A stretch of DNA of 43,076 nucleotides, taken from the NCBI GenBank assembly GCA_034696485.1, contig JAQIWT010000059.1, positions 1-43,076 of the forward strand, read 5' to 3'. Numbering within the stretch: the first letter of the stretch is position 1; each line of letters opens with the position of its first letter. Position numbers and translations under genes: made by a program. The notes beneath the pieces were generated by a model, which worked only from the letters and a program-made list of their open reading frames with translations, was not told the origin of the DNA and did no database searches. Source of the DNA: Isohypsibius dastychi (lineage: Eukaryota; Tardigrada; Eutardigrada; Parachela; Isohypsibiidae). Shown piece by piece: positions 1-10,082 of the stretch.

Positions 1-196
1 GTTGACGTCTATTGGAGGTTTGGTACTTGTTGCCCTTCTGGCCATCGCACTCTGTTCTGATTTTGATAGCCTGTCTGCTGCTCTCTCTGCTCTCTCTGTA
101 GCTAATACTGGTTGTTCTGAATCTGTCTGATACCGTGACGGGTATAACGTTACTGCCTCCTAATCAAGGGGGAGTTGAATAAACTTACTTACTTAC
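1..196 (+). repeat. 3' tail of a non-LTR retrotransposon or SINE-like element
   Basis: The interval ends in a polyadenylation-like GAATAAA followed by a short tandem (CTTA)n tail, the usual 3' end of a non-LTR element. A diverged copy of the last ~70 bp (core 131-196) lies inverted at about 1787-1856, sharing the GTGAC, GGTAT, ACTGC and CTTACTTACT blocks. The 5' part of this copy is outside the window, so the element class cannot be assigned. Confidence 0.5.
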
Positions 197-1084
197 AGCA
201 GTACGTAATGTAACGTAACGAATATACGTAGTAGCATGAGCTCGATCGCCGGTCTCTTCCTTCATTGTGGTGTCCTGCCATAGTAGTGAAAGTATTACCT
301 AAATCCGATGGTACATTCGAAAATTCAGTGGTAGCTATTTTGCAAGGGTACATCTGGCTTCGAATCTATATGAGGCCAGCGGCCAAGACTCTTAACAATG
401 TGGGCCCGTATGCGGGCTAATGTGGGGCCGAAGATCAAAATCCTTTGGCTCCATGTGGCCAGCTCCAAAATTTCAAGGTATATGGATCGACAAAGACCTT
501 TTTTGTCGACCCTTTATTGCTTGTTCTGATTCAACGCAAATTTTTGATCCAGAAAATGCTGATCTTTCATGCCAAGCGCACGTCCTGTGGAAGTGAAAAT
601 GCTTTTGCTGGCTTTACTTCAACCGCTGCGCAGGAAAATCCCAGACCAAAACCGACTTCCGCCAGAAGTAAGTGTTATACAGAGAAGTGACCTGTTCTGC
701 ATCTGAATATCATGCAGCTTTCGAATACCAATTTTTCAAGTCAGCAACAGGACCGGAATAACGTGTTTCAGAACACTGCTTCCCCATATGTCCGCCTCCT
801 CGGGGAGGCGCACATATTGTCCCCCCCCCCCCCATCATACCATCGATTGTATATTACATCAAGACCGTCGTCCTGTTCAGGAACAGCGAAGAAAAGAGCT
901 GTATTAGATGCGAAAAAATCAGACCTTTTGCTCTTTTGAAACACACTGGGAAAACTGTTCAAACATTTAGCCCAGTCAACTCGAAAGATTAAGAGCGCGT
1001 GGTAAGCCGCCAGGTTTCCTTCAGAATAATGCCGTCCCCCGCCGCCAGTTTTTTCAATGTTGAATCGCCGAAACATTGGATTCT

Positions 1085-1330
1085 TTGTGGCTGGGCTGAT
1101 TGCTTTGATTACTTGACTTGGCCTGGCTGCGTTGGTTGGCTGGGCTGACTTGGTTGAACTGGGATCGGCCTGGCCGGGGCCAGGGAAATTGGGTTGAGTG
1201 AGTTGGCTTGGGTGGTTGAGGTTGGGTGGTGTGGTTGAGTTTGGGTGGTTGGGTTGGGTTGGGTGGTTGAGGTTCGGTTGGTGGTTAGAATTGGGTGGTT
1301 AGGGGTTGTTTGGGTGGCTCAAGTTGGCTC
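1085..1330 (+). repeat. Degenerate G/T-rich minisatellite-like tract
   Basis: The tract is built from imperfect repeats of TTGGGTGG / TTGGTTGGCTGGGC / GGTTGAGGTT units with almost no A/C runs. It is strongly strand-asymmetric (G and T on +) and can form G-rich structures. No open frame is maintained through it. Confidence 0.55.
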
Positions 1331-1786
1331 GTTGGATAGTAGTAGTGGTGATGCGTTGCGTATTATTTTTTTTTGTTTGATTGTCTTTATTCGCCAGGCA
1401 GTGAGAACGCAATCGTTTATTGTTTTATTACTCGCCCGTCGTCGAATATAGTCCGGTGTTAATGGAATATAGCCCCCCCCCCCCCCCCCGGTAGAACAAA
1501 AAAAAAGTAGGCAGGTTCGACATATGAATCAGAAGAACCTGGTCATCTTTGGAAGACATAGTCATTCCTATACCGAAAAATTCAAGCCGCAATACCGCAC
1601 TGAAGAAAAATCTGGTACAACAGATTTTTGTCTGACATCTGAAACAAAATCGAGAAATATCCATACAATTAGAACCCGGCAGAAACATCGTTGAATTGTT
1701 CATGTCTTGCATAAGGTCGCCGGTTGGTAAACAGTAGGTCCCCACACGAATACAGTGCTCTGTGCGTACTACAGAACACAGGGCGT

Positions 1787-1856
1787 AGTAAGTAAGTTGG
1801 GTCTATCAGACTCTTCCTAATTAAGAAGCAGTGACCTCATACCAGTCATGGTTTCA
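1787..1856 (-). repeat. Diverged second copy of the (TTAC)n-tailed repeat
   Basis: Read on the minus strand, this stretch aligns by eye with 131-196: the same succession of ATGAC, GGTAT, TCACTGC, TTAATTA and an ACTTACTTACT tail, with substitutions at roughly a quarter of positions and one small insertion. It is short, so it is probably a 5'-truncated insertion. Confidence 0.45.
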
Positions 1857-2599
1857 AAAAGAGAAAAAGTATCCGTATCTTCCGCTTATCACGGCGATGA
1901 GAGAAAAACATCTTAACATAGAACGGCCTAACAACATACGTAGTACGAGATGTCCCCCCCCCCAAAACACATTAATTATGGAGAGGGTACAATAATGATG
2001 GATTGCGGAATACACAATATAGGGACTGCGCTAGAACTGGGAAACGATCACGCATATTTTATGCCACGGAAATTTCGAGAAATTTCATATGCATGATTCG
2101 GTCCTAGGAAAGATAGAAATCCGACTGGGCAATCAAGCTGATTTAGAATCACGAAAAGCAATCCAATTGCAAATACAACAAGCAACCCCCCCCCCCCCCC
2201 ATCCAAAGACTCGCACATTTGGTGCTCAGGTGGTCACACGTTTTTGAGCACTTTTCCTGACAGTCTTGCCTTGCCTCTTTTCACATCTCGAACTCTCACA
2301 TTGGGGCGGGATGACAGCAGCTACTCGAATTGCGCATTCAAGTTTCGGTAACGACGGTCTAAAATGCGGGACCCTTCAAGGATTGGAAGCTCTCTGCATC
2401 ACAAGCGAAATTTCCCCTCTGCAAATCTACCCTTGCCTAACGTAGGACTAACCAGAGCGAACTGCAGGATGTGGATGTCACACCTAGGCAACCCAAACCA
2501 CAAGGAAGCCGTGAAACCCACGCACTGTAGGATGTCGAATCTGTTTATAACTCCTTACCATTCTCGTACTTAGCTCCACTTGGATTATTTGGGACAATA

Positions 2600-3208
2600 A
2601 TGACGAAAAACATGGACCCGTGTGCTCCGCATTCGTCCCGTTCAGATACGTACTTCACGCTCGCGCAGCTCCCTGATCGTCGTTGGAACACCATACCTCC
2701 ACACACAGGAAAAGAAATACTAACTCTTCCAAATGCTTGGCCAACTCCAGAAATTCCTATCTGGCGCAAGCTGCCATACAGAGACAAACTTCCGTATCCT
2801 GCCTGGCATGGTAGCAAGTTGGCTATTGGGAAGGTTGCAGCTGGTATCGTTCCGAAGTGGGAAGGTTTGAAAAAAAGGCTGGTTTATGTTTTTCTTGCAA
2901 AATTTACCCCTCAACGATCAACAGGTGCGCAGTTTGACTCGTGGGATCCTCATCATGTGTTATACGACACCGCATATCACCCCTTAGCCGATCCCGCCTT
3001 GAAACATTTCACCAGTAGACGGATGAAAGAGCTAAGAAGACATGACCTCATAACACCAGTGGGCAACATAAGAGTTCGACTGAAAGAGTACAACAACTGG
3101 CGTCGTAAAATGTTTCGGTACCAACATCAGCTTGTATCAAAGAAGCTGGGAATGGCGCGTCTGAACGCAATGCGAAAAACCATAAAAGGTCAATTGAATT
3201 TTTCGTAA
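2600..3208 (+). CDS. FSIP2-like N-terminal-domain protein
   Basis: Probable sperm-tail protein. Exons 2600-2864 and 2925-3208 give 182 aa; the 60-bp GT-AG intron keeps frame, so the unspliced frame also reads through. Residues ~105-165 contain a leucine/arginine-rich block (LADPALKHF, RRMKELRRHDLIT, RVRLKEYNNWRR) that matches in order and spacing the block near the N terminus of fibrous sheath-interacting protein 2 (a DPHLRAYY, RKDILKRL, GYIT, TLRELNKYR pattern). FSIP2 is a giant A-kinase-anchor partner of the mammalian fibrous sheath; only this N-terminal module is seen here. A strong GTAAGT donor at 3205 could instead splice to 3415, joining it in phase to the next coiled-coil gene. The identification rests on one domain seen by eye. 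Confidence 0.55.
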   Translation: MTKNMDPCAPHSSRSDTYFTLAQLPDRRWNTIPPHTGKEILTLPNAWPTPEIPIWRKLPYRDKLPYPAWHGSKLAIGKVAAGIVPKWEGLKKRLVYVFLAKFTPQRSTGAQFDSWDPHHVLYDTAYHPLADPALKHFTSRRMKELRRHDLITPVGNIRVRLKEYNNWRRKMFRYQHQLVSKKLGMARLNAMRKTIKGQLNFS

Positions 3209-3359
3209 GTTGCAGATTACCTTAGGAACGCGTTTCTGGACCAAATGTTAAGCAAGAAATACTGACTGCTGATAAACTTCGATGCAGACAGACCACATTG
3301 ACATACTCCTAAATCTACCATTGCCATTCAATTTTCAAGCGGTTTGCTTTGATTTGAAG

Positions 3360-4215
3360 GATTTATCGACGGAATCGAAAAAGAAGAAGACGATCCTGTT
3401 CGGTTGAAGAAAAGCATCGTTGATCACAAACAGCTTTTCGGAGATCTGAAACGCCTCTCACTCCTGGTTTGCTCTATCTGGAACCAAAGCAGATCTTCTG
3501 GAATGGCAGCAGCAAACGCTATCGAAAACACCAGGCTGCTAGAAGAGCTCGCGGATCTACGAGATCGCGTTGCAGAGTACTTCCAAATTGAGTCACGAAA
3601 TGCGACAGCGGTGGAAGATATCAGCGATGAAGCGGCCGATCCAAAGATGGATTTCACCTGCGAAAGCAACGCTCTCATTGTCGAGCTACTGAAGCTGCAT
3701 GACTTATTGCGAGAAGTCAAAAACGAGGCCATTGCATTTAAGAAGATGAATGTTCGGTTGCTGGCTGAAGTAAATCCCATGGATTCCAAGTATTATTTTC
3801 GTACATTCTGGCTCTTTTTTAGGAAAAAGCGGCAACTAGAAGGAGGATTTTAGAGGAAAACATGACCAAAAAGGAAGCATCAGCTTTTAAGAGAAAAGTT
3901 GAACTGATGTACGGTCTCTCCCAAACTGCGAAAGCAAAGAAATTCGACACATTGAATCGCCGCCTAGAATGCCAAGAAGCAATGGCCGAGCGATTAGATG
4001 CGGACAGAGTGGCAAAAACACAGAATACACTCAACGGCGTCGACTTCAGAAGAAAGGTTTATTGTGGGAAACAAAGAGATTTTGGGCCATTTTATCCATC
4101 TGGAAGAAAAGTTGATGCCAAATTTTGCGAACCATATCTGGGAGAACCAGTAAGTGGCATCAACGAAACAATATTTTCTTCGTCAAATGGCTGTATGAAG
4201 AACCGCGTTAACTGA
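3360..4215 (+). CDS. Coiled-coil protein, 5' end unresolved
   Basis: Not recognised. Two exons are supported: about 3360-3789 and 3840-4215, joined by a 50-bp intron whose phase matches and which uses the third available AG; the first two would give in-frame stops. The ~267 residues are charged and helical (ENTRLLEELADLRDRVAEYF; KKEASAFKRKVEL), followed by a basic C terminus with KVYCGKQRDFGPF and FCEPYLGEP. No ATG is found in frame upstream; the frame opens only after a stop at 3350-3352, so a 5' exon is missing, or the gene is the 3' part of the preceding FSIP2-like gene. A GTAAGT within 4149-4160 could extend it by another exon. An AATAAA follows 65 bp after the stop. Confidence 0.5.
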
Positions 4216-4279
4216 CTTCCACCGAATAGTAAAATATGTTCTTCTGATTTTGGCCTGATCGCAACTTCAATCATCACAG

Positions 4280-4285
4280 AATAAA
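4280..4285 (+). terminator. AATAAA polyadenylation signal
   Basis: Canonical hexamer 65 bp after the stop at 4215 and only 33 bp before the next ATG at 4318. This implies very tight tandem packing of the two genes. Confidence 0.5.
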
Positions 4286-4317
4286 ATAATGCCTAAAAAG
4301 CCATTTCATTTTCCATT

Positions 4318-5102
4318 ATGAACCAATCAGTTTCATGTTCCCCAATGCGCTTGGTGACTTCACAGGATGAAACTGCACGATCAGAACACAAGTTGAGAAA
4401 AGTGCCTGCGAGTCAAAAGAAAAATGCGGGACATGGTCCATTGAAATCCGGTGATCCCAAAGATCAGGGCCCTCGATGCGCGGTTGGATCAAACCAAACA
4501 TCACATAAACAAACGGCTAGGATTTGGGTTAGCTCTTTGGAGTTCGACTATCCCGAAGGCGAGTGCCCAGCTGGATCTGGGTCGCCGGATAGCGCATCGT
4601 CGGACGGACGAAATCGAGGTCGGGATGATTTCAACTCTCCTGGTATAGAAGGCATGGACGCACGAGACATCTTCGAATACCAAACCTACGTGCAGCACAT
4701 GATTAATATTCATGGCGCCAGCTCAACCACAAAGTTGAAAGCACCGGTTTTCACTGAGAGCATTTCCGTTAAAAATCCAGCCGAGAAACGGGAGAGCGTA
4801 CCAGTTGATTATCGTAAGAAACTCCGAATTTTATCATGTAGCGAAATGGTTTTTATGACATGTACAAAAATGTGTGTTTAGCTCTGAAATCCACGGAGTC
4901 CATGACTGAGATGATTCCAACAATACAAATCGAGCCAGTGGATGGGAATGACGAAAATGTGAACAAAGGACCTGCAGTTGCTCCCATGCCTTCCGGGATC
5001 GCGACAGAAGAAGAACATAGAGAGATACAGTCAGAAGCGAAAGCTGTTACGGAGGATCTTGCTGGTATCCAGCTTACGGACACTCCTTCAACCATGATGT
5101 GA
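4318..5102 (+). CDS. Acidic, low-complexity protein of unknown function
   Basis: Not recognised. Exon 1 is 4318-4813 and exon 2 is 4882-5102; the 68-bp intron (GTAAGA...TTTAG) joins phase 1 to phase 2 exactly, giving 238 aa. The first ~70 residues are basic and Ser/Lys/Gln rich; residues ~75-160 are Asp/Gly/Ser rich; the C-terminal ~75 residues are strongly acidic (EPVDGNDENVNKG, EEEHREIQSEAKAVTEDL). No signal peptide or membrane span is seen, and the protein is probably largely disordered. A competing frame at 4451-4642 encodes a helical stretch (ALDARLDQTKHHINKRLG) and could splice in phase to 4696, but it lacks a start, so I prefer the ATG-initiated frame. Confidence 0.45.
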
Positions 5103-6443
5103 CCATGAAGTGAATTTCTTGCACCTGCCTGTTAGAATTTGTCGTTGGTTAAACCGTAATCTTCGCTCTTCCTTTGTTTCCTTGATTGGCTATGCGTTCA
5201 CACTTGCTGCATTGAAGACTTCTAATTCCACCTTCTTTTCCCTTGCACGTCTCCACGGGATAACCGTAATTTATTCCAATGATGACTTCTCTGGTGCCAC
5301 GAGTGACCGACCACGATGTCCTCATTTAATTTTGGGACACCTTTATCTCACCTGAATCTGTGGTCGAATGACAATCAGTTACATACATGTACCAATAAGT
5401 GACCATTCAACTGATTGTGATCTTTTCGTTGGTGTCAGTAAAGCATGGAACCGAGTTTACATCGGTTATTTTAATTCCGGTCCAGAGCGCTGGATCTATG
5501 CAGATGCCGGTTTTGTGCTTACCACACGGTGGGGTTGGGTTACTATGAAAGCTCACACCACTCACATTGGCAAGCCGCCGATGGCGAAATAAATTGCTTG
5601 GACCGTACTTGGGTGCCTGGGTGGAAGCAGTTGAAGTCACCATGTGTTTACTGAGAGAAAACAAGATTCACAAGAAATTTTAATCTTGGTGATGTCTTAC
5701 CTTGATTAAATCATTACTTTACACATTTGTTCAATCTCCTTCTGTACAGAATGTGACCACTTAGCCTGGTTTAAACTAATTTCTAATTAAGAGCCATCGC
5801 TTTCGGATGTTCGATGAGGGCGGACAGCATTTCGGTTTTCCCGTTTTGAAATTTCCCTCAAAAGGCAGAATCAGATGCTATCCTGCGTTATGGCTCGTTG
5901 CAACCTATGCATTTAGTTTGATGGTAGTCGGTCGCCGTATGATTCTCGCTAGCGACAATCTGCTTCCGAGCGCTGATTTAAGCTGAGACGATTCGCGGAT
6001 TCCAGCGGTTTTTTTGAAATGGAAACACTTGGGTAGTGGGTTTCACCTGTGTCCATTCGAAAGCAAATGACAATACCACATAATAACAAGTCTAATAAGA
6101 ACAATCGAGTCTTGGCCAGATCTGGCAGCTTTTGAAAATCCATCTCGCTTTGAAGGCAGCGATATTGGTCAAAAGCATGAGATACCCAAGAGCATTAGAT
6201 GTCTAATGCTGACACGGTCTGCGAAAACTCTGGACAATTTTCTTCAGCTGCTCACAAAAAAATCTGAAATTGATACATGCGAACTTCAACGGGTGCCGCG
6301 AGAAAAAAGGTCGAGATATTGATGACTATTTGGTCGTGATCTATCAGAACCACGGTCCAGCTCTTGTCCTGTCTTCGAAACATAGTGTGCCAAACGCACT
6401 TTCAAACAGACCGAAATATCCCTAACAGCCTCTTTGATTCGTT
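5103..6443. other. Intergenic gap between convergent genes
   Basis: This is the 3' flank of both neighbours. Open frames on either strand (for example 5368-5592 +, 5949-6143 -) are under 90 codons, have mixed composition and no splice partner that improves them. An AATAAA at 5588-5593 might be a distal signal for the gene ending at 5102. Confidence 0.4.
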
Positions 6444-7754
6444 TCATGTCGTGTTAGCTAGCTGAATGGGGACTTTCACAACAGCAGCTCTCGGTTGTTT
6501 CACTACAGGGTTTTGATCAGGGAAAAATGGTGGTCGGAGTAAAGAAACCAGCGTTTTGGCTTGATCTGGTCTGGGTATTAGATGGATGTAGCGGTGGCGG
6601 TCTTCATGAAATATATGACAACGTGCACCATTGGGGGGACGAGTCAAGCGTTTTGTCAGAGAATTTTCGTCGTCGTAGTCAGTGAGTCCATGCTGCGAAA
6701 CGACCGGTCGATAGAACGAAGGTGGTCTCAGCTTCCTATGTGATCTAGCGAAAGCTAGCTGGAAATATATTTTTATGGGCTTACAGTTTCTGTTAGCTGA
6801 GATGTGCTTACATGCTGATTCGTCGTGAAAAGTTTGAGCAGCATTCTCGTATACGGAATCGCTCCATGACCTCTGTTTGCAGCAGTAGGGGTCGTCAATT
6901 TCCGCTTCCCATCTTCTTTTTTCTGAGCTTGATTCCCAAGGAATTTCAAGCGAGGAATGGGGTGTGATATTTTAAGATTTGTCAGTGTTTCATACAAAAT
7001 CATCAGAAGCACTGCCTGGCCAGCTTGATGATGATCAAGTACGCTGGCAATGACGTCAATTGGAATGCGAGTTAGATTGTGTTTTTGAAGCACAAGATCC
7101 ACGTGACTCCACACTTCTGCGTATTGCTTTCGCGTTTGAGGATATTTGTACAGTTCCATGTGAACATCAGAAGGGAAATAATGTTTCAGGATCTTCCAAA
7201 CAACGTATCCCGTGGCAAAGTACTTTGACTGTGTGTGTAGCGCAATAGTAGAAACCGTCTCGCCCTGTTAAGAGCGGGAATCATTGAACTCTGGGGTATG
7301 TCTTGGACGAACTCGATTTACATTGGTAGAGCGTCGAATAAGTGATCACCTGTAAACACTGCATTTTCCAGACATCAACAATAAGGGGTATGGCTACAAA
7401 GTCCCTCTCCGTAATTTCCGGTTGGGTACGCACTTCGACTTTCGTGTCCGGAATTGGTTGAACACCATTATTCGGGTCATTTGCAAAAACATCTTGATTA
7501 CTTGACCCCAGTGCAGGTCCACCAGTTGCAGATGCATCAAAGTCTGTTTGGCTGGACGCTGATTTCAGCTGTTCAGATGTCGGAGTGGTCGTAGCTGACT
7601 CAATTGCTTCGTCAGGATCAAGAAGTCTGGCAAACAGCTTGTTTACGGTTTTCAGATAGGATGCTAGCTCCTGTTTATTGTGGAGAATTCTTTTGCTGGG
7701 TTCTGCTGAACCTGCCTGGCTTGCAGTTTCTGGACTCAGGAAATCACTGCTCAT
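6444..7754 (-). CDS. CH-like (CLAMP/SPATA4-SPEF1 type) protein
   Basis: Probably binds microtubules in cilia or sperm tails. Three exons on the minus strand, 7754-7350, 7264-6785 and 6731-6444, all join in phase 0 and give 390 aa. Residues 1-135 are Ser/Thr/Asp rich and probably disordered. Residues ~136-235 resemble the divergent calponin-homology fold of SPATA4 and SPEF1: FATGYVVWKILKHYFP (the 'NGYLVAEIFSWYYP' helix), then WSHVDLVLQKHNL, then a final helix pair ending ILYETLTN ('IYTLLT'). The C terminus (RPPSFYRPV...) is Pro/Arg rich. The usual first helix of the CH fold is poorly conserved. The gene is divergent from the BTB-BACK gene, with 286 bp between start codons. Family assignment is fairly good; SPATA4 versus SPEF1 or CFAP47-like is open. 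Confidence 0.6.
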
Positions 7755-8040
7755 TAAGCTGTTTACGGAGAGACAGGTGTACCTTAAGTGGTACGTGCAT
7801 CGTAATTGTAGCGAAATAAAACAGCGCGAGTGTTGCTAGTGATGTAACAAGTCCGGTTCGATTCGAAATCGGGAATGCCTTGAGGCAGTGGAAGTGAACT
7901 GTCTGCTCGCTCAAGCTAAATTTCAAAAGGGCTACAGTTTATTACAATGCACAGCAATGCAGCTGATGCCGTGGTTTGCCAAACGATAATATTTCTGCCT
8001 TTATCGTCTTCTGGGTACGAACACTATCCGCCGGTGAAGC
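7755..8040. promoter_or_regulatory. Shared divergent promoter region
   Basis: Only 286 bp separate the ATG of the SPATA4-like gene (minus) from that of the BTB-BACK gene (plus). The interval contains an imperfect dyad GTTGC-N7-GTAAC at 7832-7848, loosely resembling the half-sites of an RFX X-box but with too wide a spacer. No TATA box is obvious. Co-regulation is inferred from geometry only. Confidence 0.35.
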
Positions 8041-9920
8041 ATGCGCAAACGTCCACCATGTTCAGCTCAGAACACATTATCTACAGATTCGAAAACAGTA
8101 CCTCAGAAGCCGATACAATTGAAACTGTTGCGCGAACAGAATCCTGAGCAGATTCTACATGTGAACTCTGCTTTACTGTTATCTGACGCAGAAACGACAT
8201 CGTCGCGATTGTCTCCCTCGAACCCTTTCTCCAGATCATACAGTCAGTACCGTTCTGAACCAGATTTTTTCGGTTACCGGGTCAAAGCTTTTGGAGCGGA
8301 TCTGGTATCAGCGAAACCAGACAACACCAGACACTCCAACGAAGTGTGTGACACAAAGCTTGTTCATTCTCCAACTTTGTGTGTAATTCAATCAAAAGAC
8401 ACCTTTAGCTATGGGACCACGAAACACTCGGATGGTAGCTCGCGTTGTAATCACACACAAAAATATCAGCCTAACACAAGTGGTTATCCAGAGCCAGCCG
8501 TGTCCGAAATCGTTCAAGCCCAACTTCGATTGAGTGGTGAAAAGCATTGCAATGCAATATGCAACTCCGAAGAACCAAAAACCCGCGACAACCGACGAAA
8601 CCCTTCACAACCTGGTGATGACAGCTTGCAGTTGTTTCATGGATTAAATGCGGCGGGTTTTACACAGATTAGGAGGGAATGGTCAAGATCAGCGAACCAC
8701 GTCGAGTCTGCCGTTTGGCAAATCGGTTGTAAGGTCCAGCATGGTATGTATTTTTAAATGTGTCATGGTCTCATTTGACCCAGTTTATCGCTCGTCCGGG
8801 TGAATCTGTTACGTTGTGCTGCAGGCCGAACCTTCGACAGATTTTGTCAAAAGGCACAACGTGAAAAGCGTTACACCGATGTCCGCCTCACGATGGCCGA
8901 CAACCGCATCATACACGGACATTCTCTTATTCTGTCTGCTCATAGTAAAGCATTGGCCAAACGTCTGGCCCTCATGCGCGCTGAGAGCAAAATGCCGACG
9001 TTTTTCGATGCACTCATCACGTCAGAGACAGCCGCAGTTGACGCCAAGGTAGTTGATTGGATTTATCGAGGTTACACTGGTATACCGGACAGAAGTTTGC
9101 CAGTAAGGTGCATGTGACCACCCATACTCAACTGAAGAACTAAACCCAAATGTTTAGGATATTCTAACTGCATCAAAACGTTTCGCATGTCTGCAGCTTC
9201 TCAAGGAGTGTTCAAAGCAAGCACAAGTCAATTCGCAGACCAAAAAACGGGTGCTGCTGGGTACTACACTTGAAGAAAATGGGCCGCGAGACAACTGTCT
9301 CAGAATAATGGATGCGTTCAGGAAAGAGGCGTTCTTACCGCAAGGATTTCCAGATGTTTCATTGCCGGGCGTACAAGAATTTCTACAGCCGTATAAACAG
9401 AAAAACGGAGGCGAAACGACGTTCGAAAACTCTATCAAAAAATCTACAGCTTGCTTGCTGCTGTCATCCCCTGGTAGTTCATCGTCGTTTCCTACCATGT
9501 GTAAAATGAGCAGTGGAGACAGCGCATTCCCATGTTTTTCAACTTCTTTCCACGAGCTGAGTTCTTTTATCGAAAATGGATGCCTGCCTTCGAAGGTACC
9601 AATAATTCTGGATTTTGCGAGTTTCTTGGGCAACATTTTTTCAGTCTGAGTCGGAAAAACTGGATTTCATCATGTCTTGGATCACCTTTTGTCGACCCGA
9701 AAGAGAAAAATACCTGCCGGAACTGCTTGAATGCGTGGACTTTTCCCTTCTTACTGACAACCAGCTGAAAAGTTGTTTCAGGACACATCCGGAATATTTT
9801 AGGTTTCCTGTTTTTCGAAACAGCCTTGGTTTCGCCATTCGCACCAGAGCGTTTTCGAATGACCGTACACAAGTCTCTTACTCCAAGAAAAAGAATACAT
9901 TTGGTTTCATGTTACCATGA
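8041..9920 (+). CDS. BTB-BACK protein (Kelch-like family without Kelch repeats)
   Basis: Likely Cullin-3 substrate adaptor. Exons 8041-8743, 8825-9102, 9158-9595 and 9645-9920 are all phase-consistent (564 aa). Residues 1-234 are Ser/Gln/Asn rich. Residues ~235-327 are a BTB/POZ domain (FDRFCQKAQREKRYTDVRLT, then the HGHSLILSAHSKAL core, ending VVDWIYRGYTGI). Residues ~328-560 form a BACK domain: TASKRFACLQLLKECSKQ, NCLRIMDAF, FHELSSFIENGCL, and the diagnostic IMSWITFCRPEREKYLPELL helix. About 80 extra Ser-rich residues sit inside BACK. The protein stops soon after BACK with no Kelch (or other propeller) repeats, and none is found downstream before 12,000. It may be a natural BTB-BACK-only protein or a gene that lost its 3' end beside the repeat island. 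Confidence 0.8.
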
Positions 9921-10082
9921 AAGAGTCATTGTTGCGACCAAGACGTCTCTTTCGAAGGAGAGTTTAATTCTCGACGGGTGAGTTAAACTGCAGCATTGAT
10001 CATGCCTTTGAAGGAGACCACACAATCGTGAGGCCCATGCGGTAAGATAATTCTTGATTTTAAATAACAATCGGGCATATCG

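Larger units (their letters stand above)
197..2599. other. Upstream intergenic region without a convincing gene
   Basis: Only short open frames occur, none with recognisable composition or consistent splice sites. Besides the repeats listed separately it holds four poly-C runs: 821-833 (13 C), 1473-1489 (17 C), 1954-1963 (10 C) and 2186-2200 (15 C). The promoter of the gene starting at 2600 must lie at its right end, but no clear TATA element was seen. Confidence 0.5.

Noticed and set aside
5368-5592. 74-codon plus-strand frame with aromatic residues
   Set aside because: An overlapping antisense frame of similar length exists, with no splice sites or motifs favouring either; probably chance.
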